A stretch of DNA of 64,000 nucleotides, from NCBI RefSeq assembly GCF_020184175.1, contig NC_065530.1, positions 38,603,260 through 38,667,259 on the forward strand. Reading direction: 5' to 3'. The translations under genes were made by a program, and so were the position numbers. The notes under the pieces were generated by a model. The model saw nothing but the letters and a program-made list of their open reading frames with translations. It was not told the origin of the DNA and did no database searches. Shown here piece by piece: positions 38,901 to 52,200 of this stretch (its first letter is position 1; each line of letters opens with the position of its first letter). Source of the stretch: Aphis gossypii (lineage: Eukaryota; Arthropoda; Insecta; Hemiptera; Aphididae).

Positions 38901-41100
38901 TTAACTTTGTTATATTTAAGTATTGTAGTATTAAAAAATAAAAATGAATATTGCAATAGAAGAATACCTATAATATAACAATCAATAATCATTATACTAT
39001 TTTCTAATGTTACCTTTTACAAAACGAAGCCATTTGGGTAATACATTTTCAGCTTCTTTTTTAATCAATATACGTCTAGTATAAAGTGAAACACCTTTAG
39101 TTGAACTATCATAAAAATCAGTCTGATCTATAATAAATAAAATCTATAATCATCTTATTTCTATCATTGCTTTTACTTATAATTAATACCTGGTGCTAGT
39201 TCTGGAAAGTATAACAATGCACGCACTTGAATTGGAGCTTCAGCAGAATAATGCAACACAAATCTTGGTCTATCATAAGTGTTTGCTACAAATTTGTAAA
39301 ATTCATCGTGTTGCTCTTTGGAAATGGATTTGGGATTGAGTAACCATAATGGCTAAAAAAGTTAATAAGTTAAATAGAAAAATAAATTAACATTGAAAAA
39401 TATTAAAATGTATTACTTGTATGGTATTAATTTCAGAACCATTTAACTTGATTGGAGAATTCACAAAATTGCTGTATTTGTTAATTACATTACGAACAGT
39501 TTCTTCTGAAGCATATTCGCGACAATCTTGTTTAAGATACATGACTATTTTTGTACCCCTCTCTATATTATCAGATTCTATTATTTCATATTCATTAGTT
39601 CTAAAACAAATTGTTCAGTGTAAGTAAACTTCATAATTTAACATGAAGATTTAAAAACAATACCCATCTGATTTCCATAAGTATCCAGTGGCATGAGGGT
39701 TCATAGATTTAGTGAAAACTTCTACTCTATCAGCTACCATAAAACAACTATAAAAACCAACACCAAATTGACCAATAATTGATGATAAATTTGTTGATTC
39801 ACTTTGTTGAATATTTTGTAAAAATGCCTAAACAAATAAAATGAATCAATCTACCTCAAAGTCATTCTTATATTTATTATTAATTATATAAAAATATATA
39901 CTTTGGAACCAGACTTAGCAATAGTACCCAAATTTGAAATCAACTCTTCCCTAGTCATTCCAATTCCTGTGTCTTGAATTGTTAATTTGCGGTTTGTCTT
40001 GTCAGTAGTTATGCTTATATCTAAACTTCCTAAGTCATGCGATTCGCCAGCTTTTAAGCTAACATAACGTAATTTTTCCAACGCATCACTAGCATTTGAA
40101 ATCAATTCTCTGATAAAAACCTAAATTTTCAAAATATTTTATAAGAAAAGTTCTAACATAAAATTATTTTCTACATTGATATAAAATATCTCATACTTCT
40201 TTTTCAGAATATAACGATTTGGCAACAATATCCAACAGCATACGTGTCTCCGCTTGAAATTCCAATTTTTCTGAAAAACCCATAAAATTATTGATGGTTT
40301 AAAACTTGTCTTAAAAACTATCTATTTTATCCATTGTCTTATAAGACCATGATCATATCTAACCTGCAGTTGGATTTTTTTCATTCACACTATCATCCAA
40401 ACTAGGATTAGCTGCAAAATTTCTAATGGGCACACCTATAAAAAATAATTAAATAATATTATAGGGCAATACAAAAATCTCTAATCTAAATAAAATACAG
40501 AGGTTTAAGAAATATACTAAGAAAAATTACCAATTTCCTATTTGTATCTATTCACACCCTATAGAGATCTATACATGAAAATAATACATGATGAGGCAAA
40601 AAGTTACTATTAACAGTGGTTCTACCTATACCCTAACTCACTCAAATCCACTTATTTAATATTTGGTTACAATAACCATCACTGGCAATTCTTCTCGTCA
40701 CCTTAAGTACTAATGGTGCAAAGAGCTATTATATACAATCCTACATCAAAACAATAAATGTATATAAATATAAAACAAATAAAAAGAAGATGAAAGTGCC
40801 ATCAATGGATGGCTTCTTCAATTAAGTTTTTCAAGTTATATTTTTTAGTTTTACATGGCTCATACTCATATTGTACAGGTATAGGTTATGTATGAATTAT
40901 AAAGAAAAAATAATAATAAATAATATATATGTCATATTAGTAGTTATGTCACACAAGTAAAATGAATTTTTAGTTGGCTTACTCGATGACAATAACACAT
41001 TACTCGGTCTAAAATTGTATATTTGTCCGGAGCTCCTAAAACGCCAAACATTTCTGATGAGTTGATTTCTAAACAATTTAACCGCTGCCATTGAAGACAT
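35989..41100 (-). CDS. TRAP1: TRAP1, mitochondrial Hsp90 chaperone
   Basis: Mitochondrial-matrix Hsp90 (Hsp75) ATPase that folds client proteins and tunes respiration. Fifteen exons join in frame: 41100-40983, 40435-40364, 40270-40197, 40120-39902, 39827-39664, 39600-39417, 39352-39190, 39127-39014, 38877-38808, 38732-38585, 38267-38140, 38075-37885, 37789-37558, 37503-37431 and 36090-35989, giving 683 residues. The N terminus is an arginine-rich presequence (MSSMAAVKLFRNQLIRNVWR). The GHKL ATPase shows ELISNASDALEKLR with Asn97, DTGIGM (138-143) and GQFGVGFYS (180-188). The middle domain shows WLLNPKSI, TRRILIKKEAENVLPKWLRF and ESEDIPLNLSRE-type sequence (DSEDIPLNLSREMLQNSSLL). The end is LYSNSMVTAGLINDSRKLV and it lacks the MEEVD tail of cytosolic Hsp90, as expected. 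The last intron is 1.34 kb. Confidence 0.94.
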
Positions 41101-43009
41101 TTTATGTTCAGTTAAACTACTTAATAAGAAAAAATATTTTGATATTAGTTACTTCATATAAGTAAATAGATACTTAATATTTTGAGCACAACGTGATTTT
41201 ACAGATTTTAATCAAACACTAAATAATTAAATAACTAAATAATAATTATTATCTTTTTGACTTTAAACCGGTAAACGAGATAACCATGGTTATAGTTGTT
41301 ATCAGATAAAAATGCACCGGCCACGATTATAAAGAATCGTGCTAGTGCCTAGTATCAGCAATCAACATGTCAAGAAGTTATGATTTTTTTATAATTATTT
41401 CTTCTTAAAATACGGTGACTGATCAAACAACTGCCTCTTAACAAGGTTAAGATACTTTTTCTAATATTATATATTATATCTATGGTAATAACTAATAAAT
41501 AATAAGAATAAGTATTTATTATTTACCATACAACAATAATTAATAACCTAAATCAAAATACTCTATACTCATATAAAGTATTTTCCTAATTATATAGCAA
41601 AATGCATAATATGTAAAATGTATGATACACCACAATTCCTAGAACGGTCTTAGATTATTCCTAGGATACAATCACAGAACTACAAAATGAACAGGGCCTA
41701 TTGTTGGTACCTATATTTTTCAAAATAACACATACACATTATTTACATTGGTGATTGATCATTCTAAAATTAGCATGGGAAAAAAACAAAAAACCGCTTA
41801 TTTAAACCACGATTACTTCTAGATCTACTCCTATCACATATTAACGGAGATAAAAATGATTCTAACCATTAAAAATACATAATAACTTAATATTGTAACC
41901 ACGATTTAAGATACTCTATCCTAACTATCGATACTATTTTAAATCGTGCAATTCAGTCAATAAAATGATTATTTTAACCAAGATCAATGATAAGTTAAAA
42001 TAAGAATAATTGACAAATTATTGGATTTAATCATTTTTTGTTTAGATTAACACTAATATTTACTTTATCACGTAATCAAAATTTTGTTAAAATAATTTAG
42101 TTATTTAATTTTCAAGCAAGATTCAAATTATGTACCAATAATTATACATGGTTTGATAGGCCCTCTTTCTATGTCTTTTTTTTTCAAAAGTGTTTCCATT
42201 TTTAATGTTGTTTCAGTAATTTTTATTCCATATTTAATAAAAGATTTTTTTCCGTTCTCATCTCTTGTAACTTTCTATAATGAAGAAATTAGAAGTTCTA
42301 ATTTAGAACACTGTGTAACAACTAGGTGACAATAGTAGGTACATGATTTATATTACAAACAGCAAATAGTTTTTTTTTTTTTAGAATTATAGACCATTTA
42401 GGCCCTTTGCTAGCCAATATTAAATTCTTCCACTCCTTTCTATCATACGCATGATTTAGGTTTCCATGCTCCTATGCCATAAGATTATAAGACGATGTAT
42501 TCTTAAATTAAATATTTTTAATTAATAAACAGGCAAAATTTATAGTATAGGTCTATACTCTATAATATAGCCCATATAAAAGTATGTACACGATTTGAAA
42601 TGGTTAAACAGTGAATACTCTGCAGATATTGAAGAGATGAATGTTGCCTCGTTAAAATCAAGAAGAAAAGTATCCAATATATGAATGAAATAATCATAAT
42701 ATAGATACGGTACAATTATAGGTACTTGAAAGTTGAAAGTTGAAATACACAATACATGGTTGTCGCACTTGAATTCCAAGTATATATTTTACGATCTTTT
42801 CAATAATGATATTGCTGATATTGTTTAATATTAACCTTTATATAGATTATAGATACCTACTACCATTGATTAAAAATATTTATAATCAATGCTACTACCT
42901 ACTAAGTATGGAAAATACTCTTGCAAGGTACTATTTATTATTAAATAACAAATAAACATTATTGAATTTACAAAGGAATTTTCGCTCAATGTAACATTTA
43001 ATAGTGAAT

Positions 43010-43078
43010 AAATAATAATAAAAAACATCATTGAATCCACATTCATCGCTCATTCGCTCCCAAACACGTTCAGAATTT
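43010..43078 (-). repeat. Diverged copy of the dispersed TTCTGAACG repeat
   Basis: Reverse complement reads ATTCTGAACGTGTTTG, then GCGATGAATG and ATTCAATGATG followed by a T-rich tract, parallel to the copy at 5048. Confidence 0.45.
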
Positions 43079-43825
43079 AAGATAGGGGTATCCATGCTTG
43101 ATGAATCACATAGGATAAATATTATATTACATACCTAAATACAATAAATATTTGTATTTATTGTAAGCTTGTTTGAAAACACTATACATACTTAGAACAT
43201 AGGTACTATTGTCTACACAGATTAATAAGAAGAAAATATGAGGGTAACACATTTCCCATAAGAGTACCCATAAAGGTACATAGGTAATATAATATAATAT
43301 TAAATATATGATTCATATTATACTTATACATATCATAAATCATAATAATACGAGGGACGTTATACCCGCATGTGTTATATATTCGTCTTACACAGCTAGG
43401 ACATAGCAAAATATTATGTTCGTACACCAATTTCATTAGTGTGTGTTAGTATTTGAGTATTTATATTAAAATGATCAATGAATTGACCTATTTTAAAATA
43501 TTTATATTAATTTATTATTATCTAGAGCTTCATATAAGCTCTTATTGAAATTATTATTTTAGAGTAAGTTATGACCTTTTTGAAACCGTACATTTTAAAA
43601 TAATCATAATTTACTTAAAAATAATAATATCAATAAAAATTAAAAGGCTACATTGGACCCTAAATAATAATCTTACCTTTAAATTTCATAGTAGGTCAAT
43701 CCACTCTAATATCAAAAATAACAGAACCCTATTGAAAATTTGAAACTGATGAACGAACATTTTCCATATCGTCTGGATAGCAGAGACAACACATGTAAGT
43801 ACGATAGGTATCCTCTTAATGTTTA

Positions 43826-44420
43826 GATTATGAGCGGAGCGATGAATATATTGACTTTTCGATGATGTATTTTTTTTTTTTTTTGTGAAAAAGTACACAT
43901 TAAATATAGTAGATAAAATATTTGGGTTTCCAAAAATGAGGGTGGTTTGAGATATTAAATTTATTTATAATTATATCTAGTTTGTACTTTAGAGAGGTCA
44001 AGTTTAAACATTTTTCAAGTACTTATTTTAATAATCCAGAAAAACTAAGAAAAATTAGGGAAAACGGAAATTTTCACGTAAATCTAATTTTCGATAAAAT
44101 TGATTTTTTTTTAATGTAATTATTGCAGAAGCTCAAAATTTTTTTTTTATATTTTAGAAGTTAAAATTTTAACGAAATTCATCAAAACCACAAAAAATTT
44201 CAAACTATATAAAGTTAAAAAATCATAATATTTTCTTTTTGTGTGTATAAGTTTTAAAAATTTTATACAAAATGCTTTATAAATAGTTCATGCATCATGC
44301 TGTTATACTGAAACTATAAAATCTAAAAAATATTTAAAGGTAATTAATTTTATAAACATTTTAAGTTCCAATTTTTACGAAATATCAAATAATTTATTTA
44401 AGCAACAAATAATAAGATAA
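43826..44420 (+). repeat. Copy of the dispersed AT-rich repeat with body
   Basis: It starts GATTATGAGCGGAGCGATGA, then TATTGACTTTTCGATGATGT and a T17 tract. Further along, several blocks of the type AAGTT(A/C)AAATTTT(A/T)ACGAAAT resemble 5220-6010. It is a longer but more diverged family member. Confidence 0.45.
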
Positions 44421-45422
44421 TGATTTTGTTATAATCTAAAAGTATTATCATAAAGTATTTATAATCAATGGTATTATTCATGGAAACTTAAACTTTTATA
44501 TTTTTATGAATTTTACTAAACGCAATAATATATTATATAGTATTATACTATACGTCTATAGTACTCACTACTTTATACTGTACTTATTTATTAATACTAT
44601 CTTTTTATAGGTACTATACTACTATATGAATCTACTTTTACTGTTTGATGGTATTTACAGAAATATGTTATTCAATTTTGTGTTATATTAGTTGATATAA
44701 TTTCAAATTTGTAATAATTTTATTTACAATTTTATATATTAATCAAATGCAATACTTTCGAAAAAAATCATATCGACTTATTACAACACTAAAAGTAAAA
44801 TAAATGACTTAAATACTTTAGCTACATTATAAAAATCTATCGCTAAATCGGTGATATAGGCTGATTAGAGAAAAAAGAAAATAAAAGCTGATAGATCGTT
44901 TCCGCTTATAATTATACATTTTTCATAATATATAATTATATTTTATTGAATTCAAATTAAAACACATAGAAATTAAAATAGTGACCCACTCGAAACCTCA
45001 TGTACTACAGAGCAGCATTACCTATAATTTTTAATTTTTTTGATTTGTATTAAAAATAATAGTATTATAATTAAATATAATTTTGAAATGGACATTTTGT
45101 TATTATTTTTTTTTCATATATATTATATTTTAGTGTACTATACACAGTTGTTCGCCTTATTACATTTCATCATGTATGTATTATGTCTTAACGATGTATT
45201 ATGTTGTATTATACACAGACCGAGTGTGGTCTATATAAATTACAAAATATTTTTTGATAAAATTATAACTTCTACATATATCAGTTATAATATATACATC
45301 ATCTGAAATTTCATATTAAAGTTGGTAATTTTCAAATAAATATTTTTTCAACAGATTTTTAAAGGGCACAAGGGAAAGATAATAGGTACTAGTGGTCTAA
45401 GAAGCACTTATTAAGAAATATT

Positions 45423-45618
45423 CTATTTTCGTGTTTTGTGCACTCGTAAAATAGTTTTGTTACTACTTTCTAGATTGGGCGTTGAACGTGGTCCAAAAAA
45501 ACCAACCAAGGCCTGAGACGGCGGCAGCAGTTCTAAATGTGTTCCAGAGGCTTCGGTGATAATTTTAGAATATTTGGTGTGCTTCCTGTCACGAAAGCAT
45601 TTTAGCATTTGAAATTGA
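45423..45618 (-). other. Exon-like open stretch, unidentified
   Basis: On the minus strand an acceptor TTGCTTATAG is followed by 65 open codons to a TAG at 45423. The product includes SKIITEASGTHLELLPPSQA and VGFFGPRSTPN. Composition is more coding-like than the surroundings, but no family is recognised and no upstream exon was found. It could be a terminal exon or a decayed element. Confidence 0.25.
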
Positions 45619-46070
45619 CTATAAGCAAGAGAAAAAAAATCAAACACGTCATGAAAAAAGGCAAATAATTTATATTAGTATAGATAATTATAACAATAAA
45701 AATGTAGTAATAATTATTAAAATACAATTTTTGTTTGTTTTCTCAATCGAACGGAATATAATATATATTTATATAATATGTTAATGAACATTAGCCAATT
45801 AATTGCACCTATTTTCTTCTTTTATTATCATGGAAATATAATATATTATTGTATAAGATATAATATAAAGTTGTGTACTTAGCTAAATATATTATATTAT
45901 TATGTGTATAAAAATATATTCAATCTTTAATGCAGTGATTACAGAAACAATTATTGTAGGAACTAGCGTAAATTATGTTTTGACAAATATTATTATGGTG
46001 TGCAACGTGATCGCGTTGTATAAAGCTCTATAATAAAACATGTAATTTTAACGTTGTTTATATAGATAAC

Positions 46071-46093
46071 ATATATATATATATATATATATA
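46071..46093. repeat. (AT)n microsatellite
   Basis: About eleven AT units, uninterrupted, about 180 bp downstream of the small heat-shock gene stop codon. Confidence 0.85.
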
Positions 46094-46270
46094 AATAATA
46101 TTGTATGGTTTTTTTTTAAACATTGGAAACAAAAAATCATAATGACTTATTGAAGGGAATTAAAAACAACATTATTTTTTTCAAAAATTAATTAATTAAA
46201 AATTAAGATATTAAAATTAAAATTAAAACGTTTATGCATTCTAAAAGTGGTTCACTAGATAGAAAAACAA

Positions 46271-49200
46271 TTAATGATGCGAGATTGGAATCAATTTATC
46301 AGGCCCTCCTAAAGCAGGCAACGGTGCTTCAACAGTTAACACGCCGTCTTTGCTAAGAGATGATTTGATCGCTTCCGGATTGGTACCTTTTGGAAGTAAG
46401 AATTCCCGGTTGTATTCCCTGTACACCGATTTTGAATCTGATTTTTCTTCATGCTTGGCATGTACCTTAACAAATAAATAATATATTATCAGACAAATAT
46501 TTAAAAATAATATAATATCATTATGAATTTATTATATTTTGTCATATTTGTATAAGTTATTATAATGACACCATCATGAGTAAAATAGTATTACTTTTAT
46601 AATCTTATAGTATAGTACTTCTTTTTAAGTTATATAAATATATAATAAATTAATATTATAGCCTATATATTATAAATAGATAAAATATAATTTGTTTTAT
46701 AAATTAAATTATTTTATAGTCTTTTAGATTGTTTTTGCTATTTGGTTAAGTTCAGTTATGCATATTGTTACTTTTGATATTATCCTTATATAAATATGTA
46801 TATAATAATAGGTATTTTTAAGTATCAAGTTTTTGATGACAATATTGAACTTTTTTACAATTTTTTTTTTTTTTAACAGAGACTGTCCAAATACTTCTTC
46901 TAGTATCCCCACGTTGCCTATTTTTTTTTTTTTGAGTTGATGCAGAAGAGACTATTATACTTAAATCTTATGGTTTTCGGCGAAGGATATTAATAGTTTG
47001 CATTTCAATTCAAAACTAGTAAAATAAGCTAGTACCTAATAGCTATATGTAAAATAAAATATCCTATTTACATTGTATATATAAAACTATTTAAGTTTAA
47101 ATAGTTTAAAATTCAACGTATTGAGAGGTATTATAATACTTCTAATCGAAATAATATGTTTAAACTGTTTAAAGTATACATTTTTCGAAATCCAACCATT
47201 AAGAAGATCGAGTTAAATAAAATTGGTTCAGTGACTTTTCGTTAAAATCATTAGAGCGTAATATTACTATGCTTTTCTCATAAGTCATAGTATAGTAAAT
47301 TATTTTATTATATTTGAATAATAAAATTTAATATAGATAGTAAGTAATAAGTATATTGTCTCTCGATTTATGTATATTAAAATTATTATACCTATACTGG
47401 AATAATAATTTATCTCTATATTTTTAAACTGATTTACGATAAGAAACACATTGTATAATTAATACAATTAGATATATGTAATAGTACAATTTATTTTGTC
47501 GTATAACTATTTATTATTATCTACTATATATAAAATAATATATTAACGCCTTAATATGCAATTTTTCAAACTATACTAAAAATGCAATACAAAATATAGC
47601 AACTACAGTTAATATTTATAAGTTTATAGTCAAACAGAATAATTAATAAGAAGCTTAAATTATAATTCATAGGTATTGAATATATTTATATAATTATTTT
47701 ATTAAATGATTAACATAGTATTTCTAAAAAAAATAATAATTTAATAATCGAATCCCTTATTAGTTATGTCATCCTTTATGATAATAGCGGAATATTATGT
47801 TTTACAGGTTTTTTTCATAATATTATTATATTCGTGTAGGAATGTAACGGAGTGTAATTATATAGTATAGTATTTAATACATGGATGCAATGTGTAGGTA
47901 ATACTTGCATCTTGCACACGAGATCATTATTGGTTCGAAGGCTTTTAACCATGTATGGAGTTTATCGGGTGTAGACAAGGTCGATTAAGGCGTGGGTCGT
48001 TTTCAAGTATGTCTGTGCCATGTGTACGTGAGTGTGTGTGTTTATTTTTTTTTTCATATAAATAAATGGGCACTCCCTTCTCTGTAGGAGAAAACTTTAT
48101 AATATTATATTTAAATATAGTATAATATATACTTAAATATACATTGGAACATTATGCTAGCTATTGAAGAACTTAGAAAACGATAAATCAACATATTCGA
48201 ACAGGTACCCTCGATCTGGTGTAAAAAATCAATTATTGAATTCACAAGGTTTCAAAAATACTTTTATAATATTATATTATATTATAATATTATATTAATA
48301 TTATATTATATTATAATATTATATTATATAAAAAAATATGTTCTATAACAATAATTATTAGTACATAAACGTATATATAAGTAATTATGTACCTATATCG
48401 ATTTTTTTCGAAGCTTCATAAAATAAAATTTTAAAAATCTGTCAAGGCCGTCAACGTACACATGACATTAAATGTGTGAAGGTCTTGACAAATCATCCGT
48501 GGCTGATTTAAACAATTATACCTACCTACGTGATTATATTGGCAGTGCGTTTTAGTACACCGCGTTTTACGCGTTACGCCATTATTGCAGGTGTATAGGT
48601 GTTATAGTGGAAATCTAAGCTAAAAGCTATTATTATACAAATTCGTTTCCGGCTTTAAAAGTTGTGGTCCATACACTACACAAGCAGCAAAGCACTTCAC
48701 ATGATCCTCTAAATATTTAATTTAGTTATAGTACTCCAGCCCGTACTACGGTGTATACTGTATAACAGAGAAATGATAATACTTAATACTTAGCAGTGTA
48801 TAATTTTAATATAACCGGTTTCGAAATCATCTCGTTACGCATCGTGCTTGAAGTTTATATAGAACACCCGCAATGTGTATACATGTATGCGTACGTCGCA
48901 TCCGGTGCGATTGTTTTATATTTATGTCGTACACTCATACCTATCTTGAAATCTTGTTCGTTGTATGATTTGACGGTAATAGTGATAATATCATATTATT
49001 TTTTAAAACATTATAGTTAACTGTGTGCCGCAGAACACAATCACGTGAATTTTATTATTGACACATACCAATAGTTTGTTGTCGACTGTTTTGACGACGA
49101 TTTCCTCGGGTTCGTATTGACTGACGTCGAATCTGAGTTTCAACATTTTGTTGTCGCCATCCTCTTGAATCAACGGCGAATTGATGCTTTCAACCCAACC

Positions 49201-52200
49201 GCTAGGCGCAGCCCCAGTTAGTCGGCTAGCTGGCAAATCGCTGTGGTTCGACGAGATTGTGTTCTGAGAGCTGGAAATAATCAAAACAATTTAAATTAAA
49301 AAAAAAGAAAAAACCAAAACAAATTCAAATAATTTTAAAACCACATGCGTACAAAATAATAATAATAAACAAAATGCTTAAGTGTCATAAATGTACAACG
49401 TGCGTAAGATATTTTTTAGAGACTTATTAAGTGCGATAATTATTCTTAATAAGATATTAACTATGTAGACATTCCTGACAAAACAATTCAAGTTTTTGAA
49501 CTATATTTATTATTAGATATGAAATCAGAAAAAATACTTGTATATAAAAACAAATTATGGCTCGACTAAAATCCTTGTGAAATAAAACGGCTTGTACATA
49601 ACCATTAATCATGATTCATGAATCATGACAAATATTTTATACTCAACGTATTTTGTACTATTATGCGTTCCTATATGATTTGGTTATATATTTTCTTATT
49701 CTCTTGTGTAATTAATTAACTTAGTACTATAACATTAATTCATCGTTGTTTTTATACCAGGATCAATACTTCAATAGTACATTTTTTCCAAGCTATTCGA
49801 GGTATTGCAATTTTGAAATTTTCATAAACTACCCTTGCTATTATACAATATACATTTTATACATAATAAGATTATCATTGCAGTTTTACAGTTTAAATCA
49901 ACAAATATTTCTTTGAAATTAACAGAACATTGAGTTTATACAAATCAATGAATACAAGTAATAACAATTCTGATTAGGTACAGAACTATGGCATACTGAT
50001 TACTGAATTAAGACTTTTAATTTTCTGTACATAATTTTAAATGTCAATAAAGTAATTCTAGTTCAAACAAGCGGTAATAATGATCCTTCTAGTTTTTACA
50101 TTTAAATAAAATTATTTTGAACAATTTTTGTTTAATGCCCATTGACGAACCTATATGTATTTATATATAATATATAATATATTAAATAGCCTATTATTTG
50201 AGAGCAACTGTAGGTTGGAATGAAATTTACTCTTTCTCGATCAGTTGCTATTCAACTGTTAATTTAAATATGCCCACTCAAAATATTTTTATTTTTTATT
50301 TTTCAATTTGGTGTTACGGATGAACTACGAGGTCAAATAATTGTATATTTATACGACTTCTTTTATACTTACTATAATACCAACGAATCTATATGCTAGA
50401 AGCAATAAATAAACTTAGAAAAAACGGAAAAGTGACCTTTTAGAAGGTGATAAAAACCTTTGCGTAAGAAAAATGAGGGTATAATAACATAGATAGTATA
50501 TTTTAGCTCGTAAAAATAGCATACATATTAAATATTTATAGGATGTTTTAAATTAATTAACGATAACAATTAAATATATAAATGGATGTGAAATAAAAAA
50601 AATTATTGAAAAATAAATGAAAAATTACAACGTAATAAAATATAATGATGCTAAAATATATTGTAATAAGATACAACAATTTTATTTCATTACACAGATT
50701 ATATTTAAATTATAAAACAGAAATGTGTACTAATGTAATTTGAATAGGTTGAACTTGTAAGTATATTTTATGTAAAACATATGTTTTGAGTGTAGGTATG
50801 AGTTGTGAAGTGGAATGTAAATTAGAGTTAATATTATGTTATATTGTTAAAAAAAAAAAAAATTACCTTGAAAAACAACATCTAACCAATATGCCTAAAC
50901 ATCCTATAAACAAACAGTGCAAAAAATACAATGCAGTTAAAAATGTAAACATATACCTAATGAATTTGATTAATGAAGTAGGTATTTAAATGTCATTTTA
51001 ACGTGTGTATTGTACTTTTTTTTTAAATACATACTTTTTTAAAGCCATGGCAATGTATGACGCGTATTTCATATATCTAAGCTATTATGATTTTCTAATT
51101 GGGTCGTGGTTTAGAAACAACTTAAATATCACGCAAAGGTGTAGTAAATAATTAAACCCAAAAGAATTTTTATAGTCATTATTTTGAGAAACGCACAATA
51201 GACAACTGGCTAACAAAAAGAAAAAAAACAAAATAACATTTGACATTTATAAAATCCACACCGTTCCACAGTGATCACTACATAGTTCTATTTTTAGGTA
51301 AATGTGTACGCTAGAGAACATTTTTGTTCTTATTATATTAAATATACGTATAAGGTTGTCGTATTAAAAAACCCCAATGTTTTAAAAACGTTTTGAATAT
51401 TTTTATTTGACAGGTTTTTAATTATTAAAAACCGTGTTAAAATAAAGAAAACATTAAATTCAATATCCCCCGGGGCTCTTACAATACACGCCATATTACG
51501 GTACAATAATTATATCGTGTTATTTTTGCAACAATCCTCAGCATGAATGTTGGATAATATGGAAATTAATTTAAAAGAAAATTCCGATACGATTCTGACG
51601 ACGGATATTTGAAACTTAACACGCCATATTATTATGTATATATTATAATACGTGCATAATATGATATTATACGTTGCTATCGCATAGGCGCGGTTCCGTG
51701 ACCACGATGCAATAAACTATAATATTAACATTGTAGACCTAAATAATATTATTTTGCAGTGTGGTAGTAAGTTAATAATATTACAGTATATAAGCATATT
51801 TTCTACGACGCTGCTGCCATCGCCGACATCGTCAAAGTATTATGATTTCTACTAATTCCTATAATAGCCTGCACCGACTTGGACTCGTATATTATTTATA
51901 TACATACAATTAAAATAAAATATGCAATATGTGATAGTACACATATTGGACGAAATAAATCTTATTCGAGTCAACTATACAGAAAATCTATTCATTTTAC
52001 TCATACTATACTTATATCAGTCATATCATACTAAGATTATAATACTAGCTAGGTATATTGGCGAAAAAATGTTGTAACTAAATTCGAACTCTCCTGTCGT
52101 TTAAAAAAAAAATATTCTGAATAGAGATTAGAGATGAAAAAATAAGCTATCATTATAACTTACGAATGAGATTAGGCAAAAACATTTTAAATACTTAAGA

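Larger units (their letters stand above)
41101..46270. other. Long gene-poor AT-rich stretch between TRAP1 and the small heat-shock gene
   Basis: No gene is assigned. It contains two copies of the dispersed repeat (minus strand 43010-43078; plus strand from 43826, with a related AT-rich body to about 44420), an (AT)n run at 46071-46093 and one exon-like stretch (45423-45618). Confidence 0.45.

Noticed and set aside
42128..42275. A lysine-rich exon-like stretch on the minus strand containing KMETLLKKKDIERGPIKPC
   Set aside because: The frame is broken by one extra T near 42237-42241, so it is at best a decayed remnant, and no family was recognised.
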